Positions 1 through 10,505 of a stretch of 64,000 bases of DNA are shown here, in pieces (positions within the stretch are counted from its first letter, which is position 1; every line of letters begins with the position of its first letter). The DNA is from Prorocentrum cordatum (Eukaryota; Sar; Dinophyceae; Prorocentrales; Prorocentraceae). The DNA lies in assembly GCA_963575745.1 (NCBI GenBank), contig CAUYUJ010019370.1, forward strand, positions 106,001-170,000, written 5' to 3'. The notes beneath the pieces were generated by a model, which worked only from the letters and a program-made list of their open reading frames with translations, did not search any database and had not been told where the DNA came from. A program made the position numbers and the translations under genes.

Positions 1-183
1 ACACAGACATGCACACATACACACACATACATGCACACAAGCGCACGCACACGCAAACACACGCACACGCACCCGCACACGCACACGCACAGGCGCACGC
101 GAACAATCACGCGCACACGCACGCGCACGCGCACGCGCACGCGCACGCACAAACACACGCACACGCACACGCACTCAGACAGC

Positions 184-215
<32 letters not shown>

Positions 216-239
216 CAAACAGACAGACAGACAGACAGG

Positions 240-275
<36 letters not shown>

Positions 276-345
276 TGGACAGACATACACATACACACGC
301 ACACATGCACACACAGACACTCGCATACCCAGATCTCTCTCTCTC
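1..345. repeat. (CA)n / (CAGA)n microsatellite
   Basis: CA and CACG dinucleotide-rich tract (about 1-175) passes into (CAGA)n (about 176-285), then CA again and a short CT/TA tail. Open frames across it are repeat translations on both strands and are not genes. Confidence 0.95.
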
Positions 346-357
346 TACATATATATA

Positions 358-410
358 AGAATACCTATACGACCACCCTTCGGGTGATAAGGAGGTTCGG
401 GGGGGGGAGG
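358..410 (+). repeat. partial copy of the fold-back element arm
   Basis: The stretch from CCTATACGACCACCC through GGTGATAAGGAGGT matches the right arm of the fold-back element at about 4366-4410, with one or two substitutions and an expanded G run. It is an isolated half copy with no partner arm nearby. Confidence 0.7.
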
Positions 411-412
411 AA

Positions 413-668
413 CCAGCGTCCCACTCGATCGGTCTCACTATCGATCTCACTATCGATCTCACTATCGGTCTCGCTCGATCGATCTCACTCGATCGATCTC
501 ACAATCGATCTCACTCGATCTATTTCATCCGATCGATCTCACAATCGATCTGACCATCGATCTCACAATCGATCTCACTATCGATCTCACTATCGATTTC
601 ACAATCGAGCTCACATCCGGTCTCACTATCGATCTCACTGTCGATAACACAATCGATCTCACAATCAA
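413..668. repeat. 12-bp minisatellite ATCGATCTCACT
   Basis: About 20 degenerate tandem units around ATCGATCTCACT/A. It is rich in GATC and TCGA palindromes. No coding content seen. Confidence 0.9.
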
Positions 669-1477
669 CGTCATCATCATCAACATCATCGTCATCAACG
701 TCATCAACATCATCATCATCATCATCATCATCATCGGGACACCATCATCACCTCATTACCATCATCATCAACATCATCATCAACATCACCATCATCATCA
801 TCATCGGGGCCCCATCATTGTCACCATCGTCATCATCAACACCATCATCATCGGGACACCATTATCATCATCATCATCATCATCATCGGAACACCACTAT
901 CATTATCATCATCATTTCATCATTATCATCATGAACAGCATCATCAACATCATCATCATCATCATCATCATCATCGGGGCCCCATCATCGTCACCATCGT
1001 CATCATCAACACATTCATCCTCGGGACACCATCATCATCAGCAACATCATCATCAACATCATCATAATCGGGACACCATGATGATCGTCTCCATCATCAT
1101 CACCATCATCATCATCGGGACACCATCATCATCAACACCATGGACATCATCATCAACACCATCGACATCATCATCATCATCATCCTCATCATCAACACCA
1201 TCATCATCCTCATCATCATCATCATTTCCGGGTCACCATCATCGTCATCATCATCGTTATCAACATCATCATCATCGGGGCACTAGCATCATCACCATCA
1301 TCAGCACCATCGTCATCATCATCAACCTCATCATCATCATCATCGGGACACCACCATCGTCACCATCTCATCATCAGCATCTCATCATCTCAACATTATC
1401 AGGATCACCATCATCATCATCACATCGGGACACCATCATCATCAGCTACATTAGCAGCAACATCATCATCATCATCG

Positions 1478-1519
<42 letters not shown>

Positions 1520-1675
1520 CCGGGACACCACATCATCATCACCATCACCACCATCATCATTTTCATCAACATCGTCAACACCATCATCAGCATCATCACC
1601 GGGACACCATCATCATCACCACCATCATCACCATCAACATCATCGACATCATCATCACCGTCATCATCGGGACAC
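669..1675. repeat. (ATC)n microsatellite with interspersed GGGACACC
   Basis: One kilobase of imperfect ATC triplets. The octamer GGGACACC recurs roughly every 40-100 bp and leads directly into the GGGACACCGGC-rich dispersed repeat that follows. The ORFs here (poly-H/I/S) are shadows. Confidence 0.95.
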
Positions 1676-1980
1676 CGACGGGACACCGGCGGGACACCGG
1701 CGGGACACCGCGCGGCACCGGACGCCGGAAGGGAATCATTTGGTCCGGCCGTGCCTCAGCCACAGCGGGACACCGGCGGGACACCGCGCGGCACTGGATG
1801 CCGGAAGGGAATCATTTGGTCCAGCCGCGCCTCAGCCACATGAGACTTTCCTCTTGCCCGCCCACGCAGCTTCGCCTGGCCCGCACGCACGACACGCACG
1901 AGCACGAAACCGAAATCGATTTCCCGGTAGGGGGGCTCTCCGTTCCACTTCGATCTCACCCCCTCACCTCCGATAAAAAG
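1674..1980 (+). repeat. dispersed 95-bp-unit repeat, copy A
   Basis: Two shortened units (GGGACACCGG repeats, a CGCCGGAAGGGAATCATTTGG-type core, then CCTCAGCCACA) are followed by a roughly 150-bp conserved tail. The tail contains CCGAAATCGATTTCC and ends near CCTCCGATA. The same organisation occurs at 3192-3700 (opposite strand) and 4541-4868. Confidence 0.85.
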
Positions 1981-2179
1981 TAAGTTCCAAGACGCTCCCA
2001 ATCAACCTAGGATAATTTTCGGGCGGATCTCCAGGTTTCCAGGAGGCCTCCAAAAGACCTCAACAGAGCTCCGAGAGGCCTCCCGAGAGCGCTCGGAGAG
2101 CCTAGAATAGTGAATTTTCATATTTTTTCCAGGGTCTTTGGCCTTCTCACCATTTCATGCTTCAACGCTCCAAGACGGC

Positions 2180-2460
2180 CGAAGAGGCCCCCTAGACCGC
2201 CCCGAGATTGCCCAAGAGGCCCTCAAGACGGCCCCAAGACGGGCCAAGACGGCCCCAAGACTGCCGAAGATGCGCCCAGGACCAGACCACCCCAGAACAT
2301 GCCCAAGATGAGCCCAAGAGCGGGAGCAGGAGGACAGAGGACTGCGGGACCCCCAGAGGCCTCCAACACACCACCCCTGAGAGGCTCACAACAAATCCCC
2401 GACGAGGCCCCCAAAACAGCCCAAGAGAGCTTCGAGAGCCGTCCCGAGAGAGCCCGAAGA
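2180..2460 (+). repeat. degenerate CCCAAGACGGCC minisatellite
   Basis: Irregular 11-13 bp units around GCCCAAGACGGCC / CCAAGAGGCC. The same motif family reappears at 38030-38460 and 38820-38960. Open frames across it are low complexity, so I do not call a gene. Confidence 0.7.
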
Positions 2461-2469
2461 GAGTTAATT

Positions 2470-3190
2470 CGTTGCTTTCCAGTTGTTTTTGTCGACGTTT
2501 TTCGCCTTGTCACGTTTTCCCGCTTCCAACGCTCCGAGACCGAGGAATTTGAAAACAAGGGAATTCCAGATATTCCTTTTTTTTCAAGTTGGGACTCCTA
2601 TTCCCTATCCTCTTCCTCGAGCCCAATCATGACTTCGGGGTCACATGCAAACGCGTTTCGGGAATGCAGTTCAACTCTCTGACGCTGTCTTGGCACTCCC
2701 TTGGATCGTCTTCGTGTCCTCTTGGCTGCCCCTGAAACCATTGGAGAAATCGAGGTCCGATGATCCCATGAGTTGAAACAGTGGAATTGTTGAATTCCTT
2801 TTTTTCAAACTCACCACCTGCTTATTTTTGCACGAAGACCCCGAGAGGCATCCCAACATACCGTGGCCTTCATGCAGAAAACGTCTGACCCACAGCCCAG
2901 GCATTACAACTTGAAAAAGAAGGAAATCCCACCATTCCTTTTTTTCCAAGTTCGCCCCCCTGTCTACTCTTGCACAACAGAACACAATTAAGGCCCAAGA
3001 ACCAAGGATGTCTTCGAGGGCCCCAAATTGTTGAATACCTAACGGCACTGAATGCTTTTCGCGTTTCCGCAGTTCCCCTTCTATACGATTCCGAGGCTTG
3101 CGCAGGGCCTCCAAGAGCTTCCCTGGATGCAAGAAGCGACAAGGATGATATTCCATGTGTTCGCCCATCAAGCATAGCTAGAACTTGAGC
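2470..3190. other. no gene recognised; three degenerate repeat units
   Basis: Three units near 2555, 2785 and 2925 each carry a T-rich run with TTCAA/TTCCAAGTT; the last two are followed by C-rich sequence and then CTTGCAC or TTTGCAC. They look like diverged copies of one roughly 130-200 bp repeat. No coding region could be supported. Confidence 0.5.
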
Positions 3191-3191
3191 G

Positions 3192-3700
3192 CGCGCTGTC
3201 GGAGGTTGGGGAGTTAGTCCGACGTGAAACGGAGACCTCCCCATACCAGGAAATCGATTTCGGTTTCGGGTTCGTGTCGTGCGTGCCGTGCGTGCGTGCG
3301 GGCGAGGCGAAGCTGCGTGGGCGGGCGAGAGGAGATCCTCCTGTGGCTGCGCCGCGGCCAGACCAAATGATTCTCCTCCGGCGGCCGGTGGCCCGCGGTG
3401 TCCCGCCGGTGTCCCGCTGGTGTCCCGAAATCTTCCTGTGGCTGGGGCGCGCTCGGACCAAATGTTTCTCCTCCGGCGGCCGGTGGCCCGCGGTGTCCCG
3501 CCGGTGTCCCGCTGGTGTCCCGAAATCCTCCTGTGGCTGGGCCGCGACCGGGCCAAATGATGCTCCTCTGGCGGCCAGTGGCGCGCGGTGTCCCGAAATC
3601 TTCTTGTGGCTGGGCCGCGGCCGCACCAAATGATGCTCCTCTCGTCAAGCGGTGGCCCGCGGTGTCCCGTTGGTGTCCCGCCGGTGTCCCGCCGTGGGTT
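3192..3700 (-). repeat. dispersed 95-bp-unit repeat, copy B
   Basis: Inverted relative to copies A and C. It has the conserved tail (about 3192-3340) and four units. The first three begin near 3343, 3438 and 3533, giving a 95-bp period. Within each unit an 11-bp sub-repeat, GTGTCCCGCCG, is iterated two to three times. ORFs stay open on both strands, a composition effect. Confidence 0.9.
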
Positions 3701-4085
3701 GTGCATTTCAAAAATCATAAGGCGCCGTGGTCGCCGCGGCGAGCTTTCCAATGTACGTCGACATGCAAATCGAAAAACAAATCGAAATGCACATCGAAAT
3801 GCAATTCCGAGAACGCGCCGCCCGAGGAGGGCGTGCGAGCACCAGGCTTTGCCAGTGCGTCAGGTGCTGACGTGGGAACCCCAGCGCCGTCAGGAGATGC
3901 TGCCACCCACACGCAGGCGCCGCTGGCACCAAGCTTTGCTCGTGTCTCGAGCGCTGGACCTGCAACCACGGCAGCATCGGGTGGCGCCGCGAGCAGTCGC
4001 AGTGGCACCGCAGCACGCACGTTCGACCACGTCGACTAGCGTTGAGGTGAGGTTCGCGCGGTTGATAAGCGCACGCGGGGACAGC
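3700..4085. other. no gene recognised
   Basis: Contains a short ATCGAAA-type repeat (about 3755-3815) and GC-rich sequence. A 213-codon frame across 3398-4039 is mostly translated 95-bp repeat, and I found no supporting domain. Confidence 0.4.
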
Positions 4086-4540
4086 GTTTCACGACAATGT
4101 CGAGTGCGCTTCGCCAACATCGCCACATCACATCACGCTCGCGTGCACAATCACGCTAGTCACTAGACTCCGCCCCATAGGCATCGTCAGAACAACAATC
4201 ACCACTTTTGCCCATTGTTGCCCCCTCCCCAACCTCCTTATCACCCGCAGGGTGGTCGTATATGTATACGCCAGAACAACAATCACCTCTTTTGCCCCTT
4301 GATGCCCCCCCCCAACCTCCTTATCACCCGCAGGGTGATAGTACATGTATACATCTATATATACCTATACGACCACCCTGCGGGTGATAAGGAGGTCGGG
4401 GAGGAGCAGCATTGGGCAAAAGTGGTGATTGTTGTTCTAACGATGCCTGTGGGGCGGAGTCTAGTGAGTAGTGCGATTGTGCACGTGAGCGTGATGTGAT
4501 GTGGCGATGTTGGCGAAGCGCGCTCGACATGCCACAGGAG
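4086..4540. mobile_element. fold-back (long inverted repeat) element
   Basis: Arms of roughly 170-180 bp (about 4086-4262 and 4366-4535) are near-perfect reverse complements. Both contain the CGCTTCGCCAACATCGCCAC block, an ACTCCGCCCC(A/C)(T/C)AGGCATCGT block and the CTTATCACCCGCAGGGTGGTCG block. The centre holds an extra partial repeat of the inner arm. The structure fits a non-autonomous MITE or fold-back element. A half copy lies at 358-410. Confidence 0.8.
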
Positions 4541-4868
4541 GATTTCGGGGCACCAGCGGGACACTGGCGGGACACCGCGGGCCACCGGCCGCCGGAAAAA
4601 AAACATTTGGTCCGGCCGCGGCCCAGCCGCAGGAGGACTTCGGGACGCCAGCGGGACACCGGCGGGACACCGCGGGCCACCGGCCGCCGGAGGAGAATCA
4701 TTTGGTCTGGCCGCGGCCCAGCCACAGGAGGATTTCCTCTCGCCCGCCCACGCAGCCTCGCCTCGCCCGCACGCCCGCACGGCACCCACGACACGAACCC
4801 GAAACCGAAATCGATTTCCTGGTAGGGGGGGTCTCCGTTTCACCCCGGAATCACCCCCCGACCTCCGA
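4541..4868 (+). repeat. dispersed 95-bp-unit repeat, copy C
   Basis: Two full units plus the conserved tail (CCGAAATCGATTTCC ... CCTCCGATA). It abuts the right arm of the fold-back element directly. Confidence 0.9.
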
Positions 4869-5045
4869 TACACACACACATATATACATATGTATATGTA
4901 TATTTATATGTATGTGTATATGTATACGTATATGTATACGCACATGTATATGACAATGTGTATGTACATGTATATGTATATGTACATGTATATGCAGATG
5001 CATAAGTATATGTAATATACATGTATATGTACATGTATATGTATG
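4869..5045. repeat. (TATGTA)n microsatellite
   Basis: Alternating TATGTATA / ACATGTATA tract that starts at the end of repeat copy C. Confidence 0.95.
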
Positions 5046-5069
5046 TGAGTGGGAACTTATGAGACTATT

Positions 5070-5195
5070 TGGCCTATCTCTCTCTCTCTCTCTTTCTCTG
5101 TCCCTCTTTCTCTCCCTCTCTCTCTCTCTCCCTCTCTCTTTTTTTTTTTTCTCTCTCTCTCTCTCTCTCCCTCCTCTCTCTCCCTCTCTCCGAAG
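5070..5195. repeat. (CT)n microsatellite
   Basis: Pure and imperfect CT dinucleotides with an internal T run. Confidence 0.95.
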
Positions 5196-5392
5196 AGGCA
5201 CGAGAGCGGAGGAGCAACACTGGAATCGCTAAGAAGGGGTAGCGGAGAACGACGACGACGACGTTTTCGCTTTGTGCGATACAATCGAAGTACGAGTCTG
5301 CGTACCCAAATGGTGACCAAACGTCTCACACTACTACTGTTCTATGGGTGCAGCACGATGCGAATTCTGCCGGCAGGCTTTCTATATCCTTC

Positions 5393-6507
5393 TCATTTTT
5401 TGCCTCTGCTGTTCTTCAGGTGGAATTCCTTTACAGCATTCAACGCCTTCTGCTTTGACCAGTGATACCCCAAATGGTTCTCAACCCCGTTAGCCCACGC
5501 GTAAACCCTGTATTTGCCGTTCTTCATCTGCGTGACGCCCCTGCTCCGCCGCTTCTTCATCGCAGCGATTCGACAGAGTCTTAGCCGCTGCTGCAACTGC
5601 TTTATAGCGCTTGTCCCATGATCCAATATATTGTGTAGTAGTCCCATTCCAAATACGCACCTGCCACGACTTCCCCACCTTCTGGATGTTTGCCCTCTGG
5701 TTCCGTTTGTTGGCTTTCACTGCTTTCTCTAATTTGTCTGCAGCGAAACATAAGAACACTACGAGGTCATGTATGCTAAACCAAGTGCCGCTGTGCTTCC
5801 GGATGGCGCTGCATATATCTAGCGCTTCCTGAAAAGATTCTTGCGTCAAGCCAATGGTTTTAATCGCGTGTTTAGGGCCCGTACCCATACCTGTAACTGA
5901 GAGCTTCCAACAAGCAAACGTAGGTGGAAGACGACGGTCCAAGAAGACAGACATGAAACGCACCAAATGACGCCGCATATATTTTTGAAAGCCTCCATTC
6001 TCTGCCGATAAGCTGTGCGGCCCCAAGATCAAAGGTGTAACTGCATCAACAGCAGCGAACGTAGGCTCGGCCATGTCAGCGATTACGTTACATGCCTTGA
6101 ACAGCTGTTTCGAAAAAAAGGCATTAGGTTCTCCCAGCATCTCACACCACCTGGGACCTGGCATGGAAAACTCTTAGCCCCCTCATACGCATTAGCGGCA
6201 TCCAATCCATCCTGAAGCAAATCCTGCACCCGTGGCCACCAAGTACGACTAGAGATAGAAGGCAACGTCTGAAAATTCATGCTGCGCAGAACATGGACAA
6301 CGGCACTCCTATAATAAAGTCCATGTGGGAAAGACCCGCTGAACATCTTGAATGCAGGACTCCCTGGCACTCGCCGACAGGCGCTACGTAAAGCCACAAC
6401 GTCGTCCCGAATCTCAAACAATTCAAATCTGGGTTGGCCTTCCATACCTTGACAACCAGTCCAATAGTCGCGGTTCAGCTGCCTTCGTTCTGAGCATGGG
6501 TCGAGGT
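5393..6507 (-). pseudogene. protein with two AP2/ERF-like DNA-binding domains, frameshifted
   Basis: Three overlapping minus-strand frames make one continuous protein. The first frame runs from about 6507 to about 6165 (LNLDPCSERRQLNRDYWTG near its start, upstream of an ATG at 6443-6445). The second spans about 6165-5560 and the third about 5560-5393. The C-terminal part holds two AP2-like units: KVGKSWQVRIWNGTTTQYIG with a following Ala-rich helix, and SRGVTQMKNGKYRVYAW ending in an HLGYHWSKQKALNAVKEF helix. AP2/ERF units bind DNA through a three-stranded sheet, and tandem AP2-like modules are abundant in dinoflagellates. The two frame changes could be decay, assembly error or small introns. 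A TTCTTCTCGTCAG just 5' of the start of homology looks like a 3' splice site, so a further upstream exon is likely. The N-terminal 200 residues are unknown to me. Confidence 0.6.
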
Positions 6508-6599
6508 TAAGCTGACGAGAAGAATCAGCAAGCGAACCATGTTCATCGGCGGCAACTTTCTGGATAATTTGGCTGGATGTCTTGAGCTACATGGCACCG

Positions 6600-7150
6600 G
6601 ATATTGTTGTTTGTTTGTTTGTTTGTTTGTCGTGGTTTGTTTGTTTGTTGTTTGTCGTGTTTTGGTTGTTTGTTGTTTGTTTGTTTGTTTGTCGTGGTGT
6701 GTTTGTTTGTTGTCTGTCGTGGTTTATTTGTTTTTGTTTATTTGTTTGTCGTGGTCTGTTTGTCGTGATTTGTTTGTCGTGGTTTGTTTGTTTGTCGTGG
6801 TTTGTTTGTTGTCAGTGTTTTTCCGTTGTCGTGGATAGTTTGTCGTGGTTTGTCTGCCTGTCGTGGTTTGTATGTGGTCGTGGTGTGTTTGTTTGTCGTG
6901 TTTTTTTTTTTTTTTTTTTTTGTTACCGTGGTTCTTTGTTTCTGTTGTAAGACGCCTCTGCACACAGGTTAAACAATACTAGCACGCATGGCAACGAACA
7001 AACAGAAACAAACAAACCACGACAAACAAGCCCACCACGACTACATGCAAACCACGACAATCAAACAAACCATGACAAACTATCCATGATAACGGAAACT
7101 AGCAGCGACAACAAACAAACCACGACAAACAAACAAACCACGACAACAAA
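6600..7150. repeat. inverted arrays of CAAACCACGACAAA
   Basis: From 6605 to about 6900 the plus strand reads TTTGTCGTGGTTTG repeats. From about 7000 to 7150 it reads the complement, CAAACCACGACAAACAAA. A T run and about 90 bp of unique sequence separate the two. The same CCACGACAAACAAA array occurs at 17936-18070 at the other side of the large element. Confidence 0.9.
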
Positions 7151-7490
7151 TAGAGTACGATATACGAAGAAACCACGTCTGAGGGCGGGGAGATCCTCAA
7201 CCAGGTGTTCGAGGGCGCTCAGAACATCTGGGGGTCCAGCCTCCCTCCCTCCCTCAACCGATTCCCTCCTGCTCCTCCTCTTCCTCCTCCTCCCCCACTT
7301 CTCCGGACGCCCAGCCTCCCGCCCTCCCACCAACTGCCTCTTCCTTCTCCTCCTCCTCCTCCTCCTCCTCCTCCTCCTCCTCCTCCTCCTACTACAAACA
7401 AACCACGACAAACAAACGCACCGCGAGTACACACAAACCACGACGAGCAACCGCACCCGCGCGCGGCTCACGCGAATAAAACTCCCCCTT
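7150..7490 (+). repeat. left copy of flanking direct repeat
   Basis: Begins near GTACGATATACGAAGAAACC and contains GGGGAGATCCTCAACCAGG and AGAACATCTGGGGGTCCAGC, then a (TCC)n tract, and ends near GCTCACGCGAATAAAAC. The same order of blocks, in the same orientation, lies at about 18075-18315. The two copies bracket the large minus-strand element and may be its terminal direct repeats. Confidence 0.65.
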
Positions 7491-7728
7491 TTCCTCCTCA
7501 GTCTTCCTCCTCCGCCCCCCATCCTCCTTCCTCCTCCTCTTCCCTCCTCCCTTCCCCTCAGTCCTGCTCCCCCCCCCCCCGTGGGGCGGATGGTGATGAC
7601 GACAAATATGGCGCAATGCGAATAGTGCATTTTTCTGCGAAGGGGAGCGCGCCGCACTTCCAAAGGCACACGTCGCACGCATCGGAGATCCGCTCAGCGG
7701 ACTCGACGCTTTGTGAAGACAGTCCGCT
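7490..7728. other. 3' flank of the large element
   Basis: CT-rich block (7480-7580), then about 150 bp of non-repetitive sequence with short runs of T before the TGA at 7729-7731 that ends the transposase-like frame. No gene seen. Confidence 0.5.
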
Positions 7729-8785
7729 TCATTTTTTTTTTGTTTTTTTGCATGTCTTTTTCACGACTACGCTGGCTGCAGGGCGCTTGCTGACGATCCT
7801 GCGGGGGACCCGCTTCGCCTTCAGCAGCGCTGCTGTCCTCAGCCGCTCGTCCCTCGATGGCAAAGTCGCTTTGGCTTGTGCTCCCCCACTGTCAGGCGTC
7901 AGCTCTTTTGTCCAGTCTGCCCATGAGCGTAGGGGAAAGTCCATCGTCGCCGCCGCAGCCGACAATATGGTTTTCTGGTCCAGCTGGCGCAGGCCGGGGG
8001 AGTACGCAGCAGCATTGTGCGAAATCAACTTGCCCAAACAGTTAACGTCCAACTGAAGCTGCAAAGTAGAGGCATACAGTTCGGGCTGATTTCGAAACCA
8101 AGCGTTCACCTCATGATGGAGGCTCTCGCTCTGAGCAGTCCCGGCGCTCAGTAGCGAACGGATAGAGCTCGGCGCAGCGTGTCTGCACCTCTAGTTGTTC
8201 AAATACCACTCGGCCCGACTGGCGGCGGCAGCGCGCCATATCAATTTCGCCAGCGTCTGGGAATTCACGTGGGTCTTGCGTTCGACCTCCGCCCAGAACA
8301 ACGCGGTCAAAGATGCGAGGGCTGCGATGAACTCGAAGCGCGCCACATACGGTTTATTCGGGTCGATGCTGGCGTGAATACGCTGCGCCTCGGGCATGGG
8401 AAGCGTTCCGAACTCTATGTGGGCCCGTGCGTGCGCCTCTGGATGGGTCAGCTCTACGCTCCCATCACCGCGATACGGCGGCCCCTAAGACCCTGCGTTG
8501 AAAGACGTGTCCACCATGTTTAGCTTGTGCATAATAATTCTGAGGTGCTGCGAACCAGCTGTCCGCTTGCGGTAGTGCGCCTGGAGATACACGATCACCA
8601 AGTGCACTGAGTCCAGGCAGAGGAACGTTAACTCAGGGAACGCCCTCCGCAAGGTCGCGAACATCAGATTCGAAGGGTCATCTGAAAAGATTGCGACCAC
8701 TTGCTGACGATAATCCTGGGGGAAGTGGCCGGCCAGAGCGTCGCTAACATGGTTGGTCGCCTCACTTCGGATTACCGCATCCCGA
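7729..8785 (-). pseudogene. C-terminal part of DDE transposase-like protein
   Basis: One reading frame with TAG interruptions at 8485-8487 and 8191-8193, ending in TGA at 7729-7731. It starts after a frameshift near 8785, continuing from the 5' segment. It contains VVAIFSDDPSNLMFATLRR with a candidate second catalytic Asp (8677-8682). LCLDSVHLVIVYLQAHYRKR follows, then a long helical stretch, then GTAQSESLHHEVNAWFRN with candidate catalytic Glu residues at 8125-8127 and 8110-8112. The tail is Lys-rich. The D...D...E order and the S-E-S-L-H-H-E helix fit an RNase H-fold transposase. The assignment rests on motif pattern, not on an alignment. Confidence 0.6.
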
Positions 8786-10505
8786 GCACTGCACCCGTGC
8801 GACCTCGCGCTGTCAGGACCGACCGCTTGTCTTCCTCCTCTGGGAGCGCATCGGCTTCTTTCTTCGCGCGGCTTGCCCTGTAGTTGGCTTGGCCCTTCAG
8901 GGACATTGCGACCCGCGCCGTAGCGTCGATGGACATGTGTGTGAACTCACTGTGCTCGCAACATTGCGTGATGAGCCTCTCCTTGGTGCCTTGCGCGTAC
9001 GGGGACGTCATGATGTCCTCAAGTACTGCTGCAGTCGTCTTTGGGTGTCTCGGGAGGAGATGCCAGTGGGGGTTGTGACCGCGGACGCACACCTGGACCA
9101 ACCTGTCGCGGATGGGGCGCAAGCGGCCATGCTCCGTCAAGGAGAATTCCAAGAATAAGTTCGCGAAGCCCCGCGTGTAGTATGCGTTTCCCACCCGCCG
9201 TGCGTCCCGCCGAATGTCTTCACCTCCGTTGTAGAAAAAAGTCGGCCCAGTGCTGGCCAATAGGAAACAGAGATCTCTGTCAGTCGTCCTGTCGGTGCGC
9301 GCTGCCAGCGCATGCTCAGGAAAGCATCCGCGGATGATGCTGGCTGAATCCTGTAGGTAGGACGTCCTGGCGCGGCCTGACAGGCAGTCGTCCTCGAACA
9401 AAGCCGTGGGGGCCTTTAGCTGTCTGGCTCCCCCTGGTACGTACTTGGACAAGTCAGCGTTGCGGTCGCCCAGCTCCTTGGGCCAGTGGTGCTTATCAAG
9501 GTGGTCCTTCAGCCGCTTGCGCAAGGTGCTCTGGCTCTTGTCGCCAACGGCCTTCCTCGGACACAACGGGCATCGCATCGAAGAGGTAGTATCACACGCG
9601 CACGCGCACGGCGGCCGCGCAGAGATCTTCCTGTGGGAGAGGAACTGTTCGGTGACATGCCGGATCTCATCAGACAAGATCTTGGACAGCGCCTCGTGCA
9701 CGTGCACCGCTGCCTCGTCGTTCTCGTCGGCCACGTCAGGGCAATCGACCCAGGCCTCTATCTGCTTACCCTCCTCCGAAAGATCGCACGCCGCAGCGTC
9801 CTGCGACGCCGCGGCGTCGCCGTCGGCACAGCGCTCGTCAGGTTGGTGGCCCGCGCCCCCTGCGCGAAGATCGAGCAGTCGAACTTGGCGTGGAGGAGTG
9901 GCGACATTGGGGTGCACCTCGAAGATGAGAATCATCTTCCTGTCCAGGCCGCCCGCAATGCGCTCCTGGTGGGAACAGAAAGAAAAGGGACAATGTTTTA
10001 GGGGCGCTGACGCTCGCAGAGAATTTTTCTCGCGACGACCCTGCGACGGCAGGGGGGGGGGGGGGCGGGGGCTGGGGCGCTGCGGCCAGTCCTTGAAGTC
10101 GTCGTGAGTCATCTGGAAGCTCTTGTCTGCATCAGTGATGACGACGTCGCCCGCAGTTACCTGCGTCGCCATGCAGTGAGGCATCCCCGACGTCTCGCAG
10201 TGAACGAGGTACTCTACCCCAGTGCTGAGTGCGTCTGGCGCGGCGAGGCGCAGTCCCAGATGAAAATGTTCAGCGAATATGCGATGAGACCGCGACTTTG
10301 TTATCGCCGCGTCCTCGCTGGCCTCCGACGGCGTGTCCAACGATTCCAGGAAGGCCTGGGCGGCGTCAGCGCCGATGGAGAGGCGCGCCAAACAAAGCCC
10401 AATGCAGTTGCCAAGCTTGTAGAACATGTCGTGTAAACGAAGGGCATCGCCCGCAGGGCCACTGGAAACCCAGTTCTGGAAATATCGATGGTTTTTGATC
10501 GCGAA
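8772..10505 (-). pseudogene. polymerase C-terminal tail, C2H2-like finger and N-terminal DDE transposase domain
   Basis: In frame with the preceding segment across TAG at 10506-10508. Read 5'->3' it begins NHRYFQNW and MFYKLGNCIGLCLARL. An in-frame low-complexity insert of about 100 bp follows, ending CCCTTTTCTTTCTGTTCCCACCAG (9966), a textbook 3' splice site and so probably an intron. An acidic stretch comes next, then a finger MRCPLCPRKAVGDK ... DHLDKHHW (Cys-x2-Cys, His-x3-His) near 9490-9580. The transposase-like region follows, with HMSIDATARVAMSLKGQANY, whose Asp at 8925-8927 is the candidate first catalytic acid. The frame ends by a shift into the next segment near 8785, where SEATNHVSDALAGHFPQDYR continues the protein. 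Confidence 0.6.

Noticed and set aside
931-1983. 350-codon ORF rich in His/Ile/Ser
   Set aside because: Translation of the (ATC)n microsatellite and the GGGACACC repeat.
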